64,000 nucleotides of DNA from Datisca glomerata (taxonomy: Eukaryota > Streptophyta > Magnoliopsida > Cucurbitales > Datiscaceae), in the NCBI GenBank assembly GCA_003255025.1, contig QANY01000156.1:48398-112397 (forward strand). Reading direction: 5' to 3'. The notes beneath the pieces were generated by a model. It searched no databases. It saw only the letters and a program-made list of their open reading frames with translations, and was not told the origin of the DNA. Made by a program: the position numbers and the translations under genes. Shown here one piece after another: positions 23,670-37,290 of this stretch (within the stretch, counting starts at the first letter, position 1; every line of letters begins with the position of its first letter).

Positions 23670-24390
23670 ACTTTTATGTCCAAGTTCTTTTACTCCTAAG
23701 TTCTACCTCAACTTTTTCATTTTGGTCTTGACTATCTTTTTCATCAATAGTCTCAAGAAGTCTTTTTGAAGAGTTTAACTCTTCCTTGGACTTGTAAGGA
23801 AATACATGTTCAAAGAATGATTCATTCCAAGACTCCATTATCATGTTCTTATGAATCCCAGGATTGCTAGATTCGTACACAAGGAACCGATATGCACTAC
23901 TGATATTTGCAACCAATGAAAATGAAATCAATAGGTTTTGGTCCTATCTTCACCTTTTTGGGTGTAGGTACCATCACTTTAGCAAGGCATCTCTCCATTC
24001 GTAAGTATTTCTATGTAGATTTTCTACCTTTCCATTACTCATATAAGGTCTTATCCTATTTCTTTTTGGGTATCTTATTTAAAAGATAGTTAGCTATCAA
24101 AACAGATTCTCCCCACATGTTCTAAGGTAATTCAGAATTGATCAACAATGCATTATTCATTTCTTTCACTATAAGGTTTTAGTGCTCAGCAACACCATTG
24201 GACTTAGGTAAATAAGGTGTTATGGTTTCATGTACAATCCCATGTTTAGCACAAATCTCAACAAACGGTGATTCATACTCACCAACTCGATCCCTTTTTA
24301 GTGCCTTAATTTTCTTATTCAGTTGATTCTTTACTTCATTTTTACAGCGAATGGATTTATCTATAGCTTCATCCTTGCTCTTTAGCAAAT
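23670..24390 (-). pseudogene. Copia integrase core and C-terminal region
   Basis: The frame 24,179-24,388 has IKALKRDRVGEYESPFVEIC and HGIVHETITPYLPKSNGVAEH, the core segment with the last catalytic positions of copia integrases (usually P-Q-x-N-G-V-x-E; here Gln is Lys). The later frame 23,674-23,931 carries the C-terminal part (RFLVYESSNPGIHKN, then ESFFEHVFPYK). Broken between the two. Confidence 0.85.
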
Positions 24391-24539
24391 ATACAAAACA
24401 TTATTTTATGTTATAATCAACAAAAGTAATAAAATACTTATTACCACATTTGTTTGTACAAATTTTAAATCATATATATCACTGTGAATTAAATCAAGTG
24501 GTTTGGTATTTCTTTCAACACTTTGGAATGATGGCCTCG

Positions 24540-25093
24540 TCAATTTTGCCTCAAAATACAAGCTTCACACTTGTGATTTGAATCAATATGATATGTTGGA
24601 AAATGATCCAAGTTATTTAATTTACGCAAAATATCATAACTAACACGACCTAGTCTACGATGACATATATTGGAAGACTCAAGCCAGTATGCAGAAGAAC
24701 TATTTATACTAATATCGGGTTTGACCAAAGTCATTACATTGAGTTTGATTATTTTGCCACTCATATAACCCTTACCAACATACATTCCACTCCTAGAGAA
24801 AGTAATTTTGTTTGAATCAAATACCATACGAAGTCCTTGGTTATTCAGAAGTGAACCAGACACAAGGTTATTTTAGATTTCAAATACATACAAGAAATTG
24901 TTCAGGGCCAATTCTTCTCAGAAGTCATCTTCAAAACCACTTTTTCTTGGCCTTTGATCTTAGAGATGGAAAGGTTTCCAATGAACAACTTCTCTCCATG
25001 CTCGATAGTTTCAATGGTAGAAAATATCCCATAGTAGAACACACATGGTGGGTAGCTCCAGTACCAATCAACCATTCCTTTAGATTTGATCAA
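24540..25093 (-). pseudogene. Copia protease and pre-integrase domain
   Basis: The protease site reads WLIGTGATHHVC; the family has Asp where Gly stands (codon at 25,063-25,065), so the catalytic residue is lost. Frame changes follow. Then comes a protease/pre-integrase linker (NNQGLRMVFDSNKITF) and the pre-integrase zinc-binding region with HRRLGRVSYDILRKL and CEACIL at its end, as usual before the integrase core. Confidence 0.85.
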
Positions 25094-25099
25094 ATCATG

Positions 25100-26097
25100 T
25101 TAACCATAGAAACCACTAATGAGAGGTTGATGTCTGAAATGCCTCGAGCAATGTTCTTAATCACATTAGCCTCCTTGTTTATCTTAGGCAATCTACACTC
25201 GGATGATTTGTGACTCAGCTTGTCACAATTGTAACACTTTCCTTGGAACTTTGGTTTCTCATAAACCCTTTTTTTAGGTCCCAGCTTGTTTGGACTCTTC
25301 TCTTTTGCTGTTGGTCTTCTTGGTTTTGGAACATTGACCATGCTCCACAATGTTAGTGTTTACTGCAGCAACAGGGTTTAGCCATTTTCTTTTGGATAAC
25401 CTATTATCTTCTTTGATTCGAAGTTGAATAATAAGATCCTTGATTCTCATTCTCTTTCATTTGTGCTCGACATAATTCTTGAAATCTTTTCACCGAGGAG
25501 GTAATTTCTCAATAATACAAGCTACTTGTAATGATTCACTCAGCATCATTCCCTCAGCATGAATCTCGTGTAGGACAATTTGTAGTTCTTGCACTTGACT
25601 GATCACCATTTTAGAACCGCTCATTTTAAACTCTAGAAAGCGGACCATGATACATTTCTTTTCGCCCGCATCCTAAATCTTGTATTTTGGTTCAAGAGAT
25701 TCCCATAGCTCCTTTGTCGTTTTCTTGGCTGAATAAACATTATACAAGGAATCAGAAAAACCATTCATTATGTAATTCCTATATAAATAATCAGTTTATT
25801 TTCAAGCATTAATAACACTGATCGTTTGGAAATCCTACTCATCGTCATTGAGCTTAGGAGCTTTTTCAGTCATGAATTTTGCCAGATTCAACGTGGTCAG
25901 ACAGAAAAACATCTTTTGTTCCACCTTTTAAAATTCAGACCCTTAAATTTCTCAGCTTTGTCTCTGTGAGAAATAGACATAGGCATCGATACCATATGGG
26001 CGATAGGGGTCATAGCAGGGTTATCCACACCTAGGTTTGGCATTTGAGCCCCAATAGTAGGGTTCTACCTTTGGCTTTCAGTGGCATGGTTCGCCAT
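25100..26097 (-). pseudogene. Copia gag (UBN2-type) with zinc knuckle
   Basis: Starts at a minus-strand ATG (MANHATESQ). A broken capsid-like region of the UBN2 copia gag type follows (for example [15 protein letters not shown], then VARFLEFKMSGSK-like sequence and the VQELQIVLHEIHAEGM block). Near 25,194-25,238 is a CCHC zinc knuckle, CYNCDKLSHKSSEC (C-x2-C-x4-H-x4-C), which in live elements binds the RNA genome. Several in-frame stops and frameshifts make it non-functional. Confidence 0.82.
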
Positions 26098-26522
26098 AAC
26101 ATTGTTGTTGGATTTAGTCTCGATATTTCCTTATCTAAAATATAAATCAGAAGTGTATCAACGCTTTGAAAATTATGTAATTTTCTCGAAGATGAAAATA
26201 TGCTAATTTTCTAAATATTTTCTAAAACAAACAAAATCGCACTTTTACAGAGAACCATCAAGATAAACTGGTGGGGTTCTAAGACTCAATCTAGGACCAA
26301 CCCTCTCGTCAGTATTTAGTTCTCAGGTAATTAGAGGGACAAGTCCTCTTAAATTCCAATTTCCTCGACAAAACTTCTCTATATAGTTACTTCCAATTTA
26401 TACATTTTGGAGAATCTTAAAAATAAAACTTTTAGGTTGAAAAACCCCAAATCAATTTCCAAAAATAATTTTTTGAACAATTTTTGAAAACCAAATTAAT
26501 TTCCAAAATTAACTTTTTTAAG

Positions 26523-27544
26523 ATGGTTAAAAATAGTGTTTTGCATTATAAGATAAATGAAAATAACAATAATATAACAATTCTATAAATATATTAATTA
26601 CAATAATTATGAAATGTAAATAAAGTATATACCAACATTAAATAATTCGGATAGAGTAATAGTATAATGAGAAATCAAACAATCATCTTTGCGTAGTTTC
26701 CTTTGAACAGTTATGCCACCTCACTTGTGGTACTAAAGTTGATACAACATATACAGTTGAAGAGTACCGAACTTCACTATCCTGATCGAACTGACTTGAC
26801 AGAATTCTACCACCAAAATAAGGACGCAAAAACAAGACTTGGACTGAAAAACTAAACCGTCAACGGAACTGAAAATAAACTGAACCGGGCCGATTTGAGA
26901 ATCGAACCAGGACCGAACCAAGAAAACTTGAAGAAAACCTAGAAAAAACATGGAGATCGAGAATTGAGAGAGAAAATGGAGCTAGAATGTTTCTTTGGTG
27001 TGAAAAATGAGGAGGGAAAGGCATTTTTTTATACAACTCATGGGGTAGAGATGTCATAAAGGGTATTTAACTCATTAAAACGTCATATAACCAAAATTAA
27101 GTCGAAAAACATTTTTTCCTTTAAATTTCAAAATAAGAAATGTTTTGGGCCATAAACTACACAGAATACTCCACATTATATGACTTTTGGGCTTCCTATG
27201 AGAATGAAAAATAAATCTAGAGTAAAATACAACACATTAACCATATATAGGTGACCCATGTAGAGAGTCTCTCGGCATATCAAGTTATCATCCTTGATAC
27301 AAGCATCTCTATATATACCACTCCAACCTTTTCTCCCTTTCCATTCTCATTTAGGTCACTTTGGAAGATAATTTATCATTCATCCCAAAACTAATTTTGA
27401 CAAATTAGTAGTCAATTTTGATGTACTCACAAGGGAGAGCCCAAATATTCGAGACCTTATACTTTTACATAGTCGGTCTCACCAAAATATTTATAAAAAA
27501 AAATTGGTCTACAAAAATGATTTACAAAATACTCATTTTCGTAC
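26523..27544 (-). repeat. 5' LTR of the copia element
   Basis: Aligns with 20,510-21,588 along its length (ATAATGAGAAATCAA, GACTTGGACTGAAAAACT, CTATATATACCACTCCAACC). Terminal bases are degraded and its TATA box is altered. Confidence 0.85.
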
Positions 27545-27549
27545 CCTAA

Positions 27550-27985
27550 GAACCCTGATATTTCTTAAAGAGTTTGAAGAATCTATCACGTGAACTCTTC
27601 AAAAGTTAATTTACTATTTATGTACTGAACTAATATATCTTTAGTTATAACTATCTATAAGTTCATAAAATTACGCAACTAAAATCTAACCGAATGGGAA
27701 ATGCTTTGGCTGTGACCTTGATTTGATTGGGAAAATCAATAATTAGTATCAGAGTTTATCGGAAAAAATTTAGTATCAGAGCTACTATTTGACATATTGA
27801 TTTCATACCATGAGACTGTAATAATTAAAAATAAATTTAACTTGTTTTCTTTTAGGTATGATGGAGAGGAACTATAAATGAGATGTACGCTATTATGAAT
27901 TTGTTGGGTCGTATGATGAATGTATGGAAAATGGCTTTGGTTGTTAGTTGTATCTTTACTTATACTTTTCTTCTAATTGTAATTA
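27550..27985. repeat. Flank repeat, inverted relative to 13,840-14,275
   Basis: Mirror of 13,840-14,275, with the outer 100 bases also matching 18,130-18,225. TAGTATCAGAGC at about 27,771 resembles an iMet primer site on the plus strand. Confidence 0.75.
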
Positions 27986-30188
27986 CAAATCCTAATTACA
28001 ATTGTGGCATGTGGCTCAGCTAACAGACACCTAACCATTGTGGCATGTGGGTTGGGCATTGCCTGCAGCGCCCACTACAAGTTGTGGCTGGGTCGCAAAC
28101 TTGACTTCGTAATGGCCTTTGGGACCATCAGATTCTTAGTCAATAGGTTTAAAATTTCACTTTTTAATGATATCCGGAGCTGAATTTAGTTGAAGCTCAT
28201 CACGAGGACAAGAATGTAAGTTTGAAAAAAAATCATGAGGACAAGAAGGCAAACTTGTAATTTTATTTTTGTCTTACTTGTAATTTTAATATCCAAAGGA
28301 CCTGTTCAAATTATATTTCAGTTTTATTGGTTGTATATTATGTTTTATTTTGATATTGATATAATATGTCCAGGCATATAAATTACCATATGTCATAAAA
28401 ATTCTCTACTCATATCATTATGACACGACGTACACTCAAACTCATTTATTTTTATCCAAAAATATTTTAGGAGATATCATAAAATGCGCTAATGTTAATT
28501 TAATTAGATTAGGTTGATAAGTATAACGCTCCCTTTTGGTGTATTGGACAAGTGATTTTAATGTGTCCATCTAGGGCACTTCTTTAGGTTAGGCTTTCTA
28601 GTAGAAGGTTTGTGATCCCTACATAATTAAATGTTGAGTTCCATATCAAATTGAGCTTGTCTCTGGATTACTGTGTTGCGTTTGGATCATTGTATGCACG
28701 AGGAAGATGATGAAAACTAAATATGGATTATTGTGAAGTATCTGAATTACTGTCATGTCAATTAATGAATTCCAATCATTTTACAGAATGACCTTGTTTG
28801 AAAATGGTCTTTAATCCCTCCTCGGTATGATATTAGACTCTTGGACTTATTTGTGGATGATAGGGAATGTTCGAACTACTGTGCGCGTGATGAAGATGAT
28901 GAAAACTAAATTTAGAGAACTACAGTCAACGAATTACTATAAATTAAGGATTCAAACCATTTTAAGAAATGGGCTCATTCGAAAATGACCATTAGTCCTT
29001 CTCACGGCTAAATGATCAAGATTTGAGTGTAAATAAGATTAATAAAAATAAGTAGAATTAAAACATGAAAAATGGTTGAATAATTGTACTAATATGGCTT
29101 GATGCTTCGAATTAGAAGTATGCTTGGGAGTTCATCCCTTGAGTCTCAGCGTGGGCTAAGCAAAGGAAAGCATGTAAAGAATGGGGGGAGCGAGAGAGCG
29201 GCATGTAGGCATTTATTACACCAAGCATGGAAGCACACGCAGCTCCAATGGAGTTAGACTCTAGATTGCTTCTTGCCTTTGAGCTTGTACTTTGTCCTTT
29301 GTGCGTTGCAAGTCCAATTTTTTTTGTTAGTTCACTAATAACATAGAAAAAATATAAGCATAATTAATTTTTTTACAAACTAAGAGGAAATATATTAAAT
29401 TTTAATAATTATGAAATTAAATTTATATTGTACATTGAATTAAATAAATTATCAAATCAAGCTCTCTAGTTAATAATATGAAAGCCTCTTGAAAGAACAT
29501 GGATTACAAATTATATATAAAACGAGTAACCTAATGACTAGAAATGATGGAATATATAACTTAGATATTATATATATTAGAATTTTTGGTGCTGGAACAT
29601 AGTATACATAAAGTAAGATGTGTATAATTAAAAATCAAATGCTTGGAATTATAAAATATAACACTGTTTTTTAAATATTATAGAAATGACTTTATTTTTA
29701 TAACTTTGTCACATTTCTAAAAAATGATTACATCGTTATTAGATTTTTGAAAATATTTTAATGTCTTCTTTACATTAATTTATTTAATTTTTAATGTTAC
29801 TAATAACATAAATATTACATAATATAAAGTTTATAGTTCAGTAACAAAGAAATATGAAAAATTAAAAATTTATTATTCCTTGTACATAAAAAATCTAAAA
29901 AGCAGTCTTTGTGTACATTATTCTTAACCAATTTTATAACAAATATTTAATTTGAAACTATTAATAAAATTTATTATCTAAATAAAGTCAATGAAAAATT
30001 GAGAAGTATCTAATTTATTTAATATTTTAAAGGGGCTTAAAGGGTAAAAGGAGAAATCAAAAGTTTCTCCCCTCTAAGCCACTTTTATTACAGTAGTATG
30101 GAAGCACATATAGCTTCAATGGAGTTAGCCTCTAGATTGTTTCTTACATTTGAGCTTGCACTTTGTTCTTTGTGCGTTACACATAATA

Positions 30189-30189
30189 N
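30189..30189. other. Single N at arm break
   Basis: The mirror of the left arm stops right at this base (ACACATAATA-N); the next base begins R-type sequence. It behaves like a join between assembled pieces. Confidence 0.8.
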
Positions 30190-33100
30190 TCCACCAACAT
30201 CAATCATAATGTGAATTTTGTGGCTGAATCTATTGCTTGTAAAGATGATTCTTTCTCCTCTAGTTGTGTTATTGGTTTCCCCTCTCTCAGATTGACTTTG
30301 TATCCTTGTATTAAGGAATGTTTCTCTTATTTTTTTACCTCTCAATTTTGGCAAAAAAAAAACCCTCATTCATCGACATTATCTACATGTTTTGTTATTC
30401 ATCATGCCAGGTATATATTCAATTTGTGTAAAACAATGACAATTTCTCATTTAAAGATTAAGAAACCAAAACTTAATTCGACTGTTTGGATCTTTGAAAA
30501 TTGGAGGTAAAAAAATAGAGGAAAAGTAAGTGGACTTAGAAAAAGCGTGTACATTATTAATACAATAAATTCATTCTTATCATGCTTTCTTTTATATATT
30601 TCAAATACTCTGAACGGTGAAAATATAATCGTTTACCTTTTTCCCCTACTAATTTTTAAGATCTAAAAATAGCCTATATTATTTTCTCAATTTCTTACAG
30701 AAGTAGCTAACAAATGTTGACAAAGTGAAGGATATTATTAATATAATAAATTCATTCTTATGGTGCTTTTCTTTTATATATGTCAAATACTCCAAACGGT
30801 AAAAATATAATCCTTTACATTTTTTCCTACTAATTTTTAAGATCTAAAAATAGCCTCTATCGTTTTCTCAATTTCTCAAAGAAGTACCTAACAAATATTG
30901 AGAAAATTAAAACCTCAAAGACCAAACTAATAATAAATTACATACTTCAATACTACTTTTTTTATGATGCCAATTAAAATTATTTTTGAATTGTTAAAAA
31001 TTTATTTTCTTTTGAATCTTAATATCTCTAACAAATAAGATAGTATTATCTTTTATTAGTTGTTGAGAATATTTAAATATTAGTTAGAAGAATGATCACT
31101 TTTTTTCCTAGTGACAAAATAAATGTTTTAATGGTTCAGAATCTGTAATTTTCTTGGCTATTTTTTTAGCATATCAATATAAGAATTCAAACTCAAAGCC
31201 TTATGTGATTACTAATTAACCAATTAAGTATTAAGTAAGTCATAAATTGAACTAATCATGTGTTATGTCCTATTATCTCATGATAAAATCTCAATTTAGA
31301 AGGCCTAAAACTCTCATTTACAAATATATTGATTTCATCATGGATATTTTATTTATTAAATGTTGACAAAATTTCAGCTAACTTAGCTTCTCCTTCCAAA
31401 ATAATAATCTGCTCTATTAATATATTTGTCTCTTTTCCATTGGAGATATAAACTTCTTCTACCATGACTTTGAAAAACATGATTTATGTAATTCTATTTT
31501 ACTTGTCAAGATACCTTATGTTTTTTAAACAACTAAAAAATACAATTATATTTTACTGGAAAAAAAATTCCTATTAAGGCATACGTCAATCCTAATGAAA
31601 TTGTAGGAAATTAAAATGATGGCATCTCATTTCCTGTGCAAAAGTTATTATGTAAATTTTAAGAAATAGTTGTTTGCTCTAGAAAATTATCAGTTGTGAT
31701 TCATGGATTATTTAGTAATCATAAAATCAATGTCTTATATGCTTGTTAGGCGTAGAAATCACATAGTGGCCATGTCTTTAAGGATCATAAAGTTTGAAAC
31801 AATCGTATGTATCAGTTCAGAATTTAACCAAGTGATAGTTTACTCAAAATATAAATAAGGGGACTGTGAAACAAGAATGAATTTAAGAGGAGTGAGGTTT
31901 TCACCGGAGAAGAAAATAAACATAGGTTTTTTTAAAAATGAAAATTGCCTAGTGGTCTGTATTTGCCCAACGTCTAAAAATGGTATGTGGCAGAGAATAA
32001 TATAACCATTCACATTTATTTCCTTTCCATACTAAGTTTTAAAATCAAATCCTTTTTAGCCACCAAACAAATGTTTTTTTTGTTGAGATTCTGCAATTTG
32101 CTTGGCATTTTTAGCAACATCAATATCAAAATTCAAAATCAAAGCCTTATAAAACTTTAGAAAGAGATGTGACTGATAAATAAGTAGTTAAGTATTAAGT
32201 AAGTCTTCAATTTTTCTAAGAATGTGATATGTCTTATTATCTCATAATCATACATAGGAGGATCAGCACTATATGTGGGGGATAAAAGTTAGGTTCAACC
32301 TTATGGTGTGGGTGAGGAAGCCAAATCCAATTAGTCATTAATCAATTGTTGGATGATGAATATCCTTTCATATTAAGTTGTGAAATGGCTTTTAAGCCAT
32401 TAAGCTCTTAATTGATGAATTTTAACTGGAATAAAAGGTTTTGCAAATAGCCTTGTAAAATGGATTTTCAGAACACATAATTGATGATATATATTTTAAC
32501 TAATTGATTTGTCCATCCAAACTCTTTTGATTTTGAAATATCAAACATATTTCTTTTAATAATACTTTATCAGTAAGAATCTATTGTTATTATTATTGTT
32601 TTTTGGGAACAACTATTGGATTTCATTAAGAAAAAGGCAATTAGGAAGATCTAGATCTCTCATTGACATATTCTTTTCCAATGAAAAATATAATATGAAA
32701 TGGTAAATAATGAAAACCATCACTAAAAGTAGTTGTGATCTAAACTACTCTCCCTTGGGTGTTCTCTCTCTACCCTCTTAGTCGGTTAGTCATCCTTGGC
32801 CTTGTAAACTAATAACGATTTTTTTTCCATTTCAAGATTTGAAAAAAAAGGAAATAAGTGTCTTTCTTTTGGAGAATTCTTTGCTAATGTTAGGATGTAG
32901 GTGATTCAGTGTAGCAAAAAATATTAAGGAGAGAATTACGGCTTGTGAGTAAATTACTCACGGATATTGTTACTAATCGAGGGAATTACGGCTTGTGAGT
33001 AAATTGCTAATGTTAGGATGTAAGAGGACTTAGAAGGAAAGTGAAGTATATTATTAATATAATAAATTCATTCTTATGATGCTTTTCTTTTATATATTTC

Positions 33101-33892
33101 AATTACACCAAACAGTGAAAAGATAGTCCTTTACATTTTTTTTCTATTAATTTTTAAGATCTAAAAATAGCATATATCATTTTCTCAATTTCTCACAGAA
33201 GTAGCTAACAAATATTGATAAAATTAAAACCACGAAGACCAAACTAACAACAAATTACAAACTTCAATACTACTCTTTTATGATGCCAAATAAAATTTAT
33301 TTTGTATTGTTAAAATTGTTTTTTCTTTCGAATCTTAATATCTTTAACAAATAAGATAGGAATATGTTTTGTAGGTTGTTGAGATTCTTTAAATATTAGT
33401 TAGAAGAATGATTACATTTTTTCCTAGTGACAAAACAAATGTTTTAATGGTTAAGATTTTGTAATTTCCTTGGCTATTTTTTTAGCATATCAATATAAGA
33501 ATTCAAACTCAAAGCCTTATGTGATTACTAATTAACCAATCAAGTATTATGTAAGTCATATTATCTCATGATCATACATAGGAGAGCCCACACCATCAGT
33601 CAGGGATAAAGTTAGGTTCAACCTTAATGTGAAGGTGAGGAAACCAAAATTAATTATGCACTAACCAAATGCTGAATGATGAATATCCTTTTATATTAAG
33701 TCTTGAAATGACTTTTGAGCCAATATATAATAAAATTGATGAATTTCAATGTATGTAAATGGTTTTTCGGATAACCTCTAGATTTTTAGAAAATTACATA
33801 ATTTATAATACATATTTCAAATTATTGAGTTTGCCATTAAACTCGTTTAATTTTGAAATATCAAACACATTTTATTTGATAATACTTAAGAA
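30190..33892 (+). repeat. Repeat R block inserted in the right arm
   Basis: It starts CCACCAACATCAATCATAAT like left-arm 4,037 onward and runs in the same sense as the left arm, against the sense of its own arm. It holds at least two diverged part-units (CAAATAAGATAG near 31,034 and again near 33,347; CATACATAGGAGGATCA near 32,251; GAATGATGAATATCCTTTTA near 33,672). No gene seen; the frame 30,211-30,510 has no known domain. Confidence 0.75.
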
Positions 33893-33893
33893 N
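33893..33893. other. Single N at arm break
   Basis: R-type sequence ends at AAGAA-N and the left-arm mirror resumes at once with CCGATGG. Confidence 0.8.
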
Positions 33894-34620
33894 CCGATGG
33901 AATTTTTTAATTGTCAATTATGATCCATTTAAGTTTCAACTAATTTAGACGAGCAATAGTTACTTATGAATTTATATTTTGTCGCAAAAGGGCTTACACG
34001 ATGACATAAGTTTCATCTTTGAAACATTGTAACAACGTCATTTGATTAGTCATTCATAACTTTGAGTGATGAGCTAAATTTCTTTGTTGATATTGTCAGC
34101 GGTAAACAATTTATCGTGACTGAAAAAATATGAGGAAAAAATATAAAATAAATATGCTTATGCATAGTTATAAATTATTTAAGATGGATGCTCTTCATAT
34201 ATCTAAATGGCATTTGGGAACATCAAATGCAATTTCAAAGTGACTATCACACACGCCAAGAGCATTATCATTCAATGATGGCTTACACTCACAATATTTT
34301 CCTACCTCCACCTTTAAATGCGTAAATACTAAGCTTTTAAAAAAATGTTTATCTATGTTTTTTATTTTGTGACATTAAATTTCTTTAACTAATAGAAAAT
34401 ATAGTTTTAAAGAAACTTGTTAAAAAATCCTGAACAACGTTATCGAATGCCGATTTTAAAAGAGAAAGTCACTTTAAATTACCTTAGATAATCTTTTAGA
34501 AAAAAGGTCATCTTAAGTTATATACATTCCATGATGTATTGCTTGTTAAAATAAGAGTGAAACGAAATTTGGACTTTATGAAGTTTTCTTAAAAACCATC
34601 ATTATCTTATGTATACCACA
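33894..34620 (-). repeat. Mirror of 11,760-12,506
   Basis: Non-coding arm sequence, no gene seen. Confidence 0.7.
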
Positions 34621-34629
34621 TAAAATCAT

Positions 34630-36120
34630 ATCGTTAATAAAAAAACATCATCTTGGCCAGGAGCTGAACATTGGAACTTTTGACTTCCACCATATGGTTC
34701 TCTAACATCTTAGGATTCGAGCTTTGCTCCCCTTTTCTTAGATACCTAGAAATTCTCCTGATTTCTACAAGTTGTGGAAGAATGCCCATGCTTCTCTTGT
34801 GGACATGATCATCTATAAGGTTAGGTCTTGGAAAGCTAAACACCTCTCTTTTACAGGCAGGCTACATCTCATTCAATCAGTGTTAGTTATTGGGTTGAGT
34901 TGTTCATCATTCCTAGACAGGTTCTGAGAGATATTGAGGCTATCATTAGGAAATACCACCGTCAAGTAACACCTAAAGACAAACTTATTTTAAAGTTAAC
35001 TTGTTTGAGGCTGGTAAGCATAAAGAGAATGTTAGTTTAAGGCTAAAAGACCTCTAAGCTTAGAATTCAGCTACAATAGCCAAACACCTCTGGTTCCTCG
35101 TAACCAAGCCAAATCAGTCCATTTGGAGTAAATTGTGGCATCTTCATCTCATCAATGAGGGCTCTATCTATATCTTCAAAATTCTAAATAATTACTCATA
35201 GGTTTAGAGGAAACTCCTAAAAGCTAGAGATTTTGGTCATTGAGCACTATCATGCTAAAATTGGAGATCGCTCTAAAATTTTCCTTTGATGTAATCAATG
35301 TCATCATCTAGGACTATTGATGTACAAGTTTGGAAGAGGAGTTACTATTGACATAGGTTGGGACCTTTCATCTACAGTTAACTTGGTTATCTTTAATTGT
35401 TAATGGCTCTGCGCCCCTACCAATACTACTTCTTTAAGTATGATTAAGTATTCTTCTCCATGATGCAACCTCCTAACCCCAATTGTGGAGATTTTTAGGT
35501 CTGGAAAGCTGCCTCGAATGGAGAATCTTCCATCTCTTCTTGTTATATCATCAAGGAGTAGAGAATTAAGGATGGCTAGTTAAATCTAGATTAGTTTTGT
35601 TGTAACATCCCAATAATAGTTTTATTAGTTGGCTTACCTGTGGAAACATGCTATTAACCAAGGAAAAACTATCCTTTTAGAAGTTAGCTCAAGACATTGA
35701 CCGCTTATTATGTTTAAATCGTATGAAGTTAGCTCAAGACATTGACAAGCTATAACTAAAGATTTTGACCTCTCCCTTTCTTGCTCAAGTTAGAATCATT
35801 TGGTTGAGTGGCTAGCAAACATTACTAAGAGAAAACTTTTACTTTAATGTTAAAGCTCATTCTTAACTCTTTTGTCTATAATACATGGAGTGAAAGAAAT
35901 TGAAGAATTTTGGTGGGGAAGTATAGGGATTGAACTTTCTTTGTTACTGTCATTGTGAGTAACATTAGAGACAAATTATGGAGTCATAAGCATATCCATG
36001 ATTCATATATTAACAAAAATCTTATTTCTCAATGGGGACTTGCTCCTCTTCTGTTGGATGACCTCTTCTTAAGCCCCTTGGCCTTGTTTATTGGTTGAGC
36101 ATCTAGCATATGCTTATATT
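34630..36120 (+). pseudogene. LINE ORF2 C-terminal relic (right arm)
   Basis: Twin of 10,250-11,735, here on the plus strand. The readable order is: the block KVRSWKAKHLSFTGRLHLIQ; IIPRQVLRDIEAIIRKYHRQ; a stretch with SATIAKHLWFLVTKPNQSIW; and an end with YNTWSERN and SNIRDKLWSHKHIHDS. This is the post-RT and zf-RVT part of a plant L1 LINE. Frames change several times and stops are present. The minus-strand frame 34,634-34,843 is a shadow. A duplicated piece (GTTAGCTCAAGACATTGAC twice near 35,682 and 35,727) is absent from the left twin. Confidence 0.82.
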
Positions 36121-36559
36121 TTATAGGGCCCCCTTTATCTATTAAAATGACTTTGATTTTATAAATAGAATTAAGCTTATGTAAATATAGTACATGATAG
36201 TTTTTCTTTCAACATCATCTAAAAGACGTCATTATTTTAAGACTTAAAACTTCATCTTATATGTGGTATACAGAGAAAGTACATCTCTCTCACTTTAACT
36301 TTCCCTATCTCTCAGCTCACTCTTTCTGCCAAGCCTTATTTCATCTTCTCATGCACGATTTGGTGATTCTATTTAGAATTTTGCATTGCTAAATTCTAGG
36401 TTGTCTAACGGCCCCATTTACATTATTAGATACTAAAAACCCATCCTTTTCATCTTAATAGTAAGTTAAAACTCTCCTCCACTCTCTAAATTAGAGTGAT
36501 TTTATCAAGGATTTCCTTTCTGATTTTGGTAATTAAATATTGTTTAATATCTCATTACG

Positions 36560-37290
36560 TAGGAAATAATATTTTTAAGAGCTAATGGTGGTTTCTACAG
36601 AGAGTGTCTCCCCTTTCTGTAGGAACTCACCACGAAACCCTAGCCGCCAACGCCAATACACATTAACTATTGTTACCTCCATCATGAACCTCGTGAGGTG
36701 TTTGAGGTCCTCATCTCTACTCCCATCATGATCCTACTAGAGTGTAGTGGGGTCTTTCGAGCCTGTGTTTGATTTTCTATTCAGGTCAGTGCATGTGCAA
36801 CACCAGGCATGTTCTTCCTCCAAGGATTTAGCTACTGCTATAGGTAGTTTTTGTGAGGTCATGTTTATGGGTTCTATTCTCAGTTTTTCATGTCTCCTAT
36901 GTTGCTTCTGTGGTCGTTTCTAGCTGTCATGCATCTTTGCGTGTCTCAATGTCACGCTTGAGGTTTTCATTTAAGGAATTAATGGTTTTGTGCAGGGTAC
37001 ATTGTTATTGTGTTAGGGTTATGTTCTATCTAGTTGTTATTTTTTTCTATTTTGGTTCATTTTACCGTGTCCTTCTATAGTTTTATTTATGATGTGCGGC
37101 TTCATTGCGGTCCTTCCTACTAGGGTTTTCTAATTTGTTTCACTTTGATTTCATTATTGTGTATTATAATGTTGCTTTGCATTGTTGAATCCATATTTGT
37201 GGTCTCTCCTTATAGTACTTGTTTGTGTACCTAGGGTATGTCTTTTGTAGTTATGTTTCTTTTCATTGAAATATATTTTTTCTTTAACAA
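36560..37290 (+). mobile_element. Putative non-LTR retroelement leader/tail (right arm)
   Basis: Mirror of 9,051-9,780: leader-like CGAAACCCTAGCCGCC, then a tail ending TTCATTGAAATATATTTTT. The frame 36,853-37,080 stays open in both arms but has no known domain. Confidence 0.4.

Larger units (their letters stand above)
20510..27544 (-). mobile_element. Near full-length Ty1/copia retrotransposon
   Basis: Two same-orientation LTRs of about 1.0-1.1 kb flank a minus-strand gag-pol in copia order: gag, protease, integrase, RT, RNase H. The LTRs differ at many sites (very roughly one base in four or five over the part compared by eye), so the insertion is old or its ends come from different copies. 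Stops and frameshifts break every domain. I could not find a clear primer site next to the 5' LTR, nor a convincing target-site duplication. Confidence 0.88.

Noticed and set aside
24812..25213. 133-codon plus-strand frame
   Set aside because: Antisense shadow of copia gag/protease, whose minus-strand motifs are clear.
30088..30510. Frames across the N at 30,189
   Set aside because: They cross or abut a likely assembly join and have no domain.
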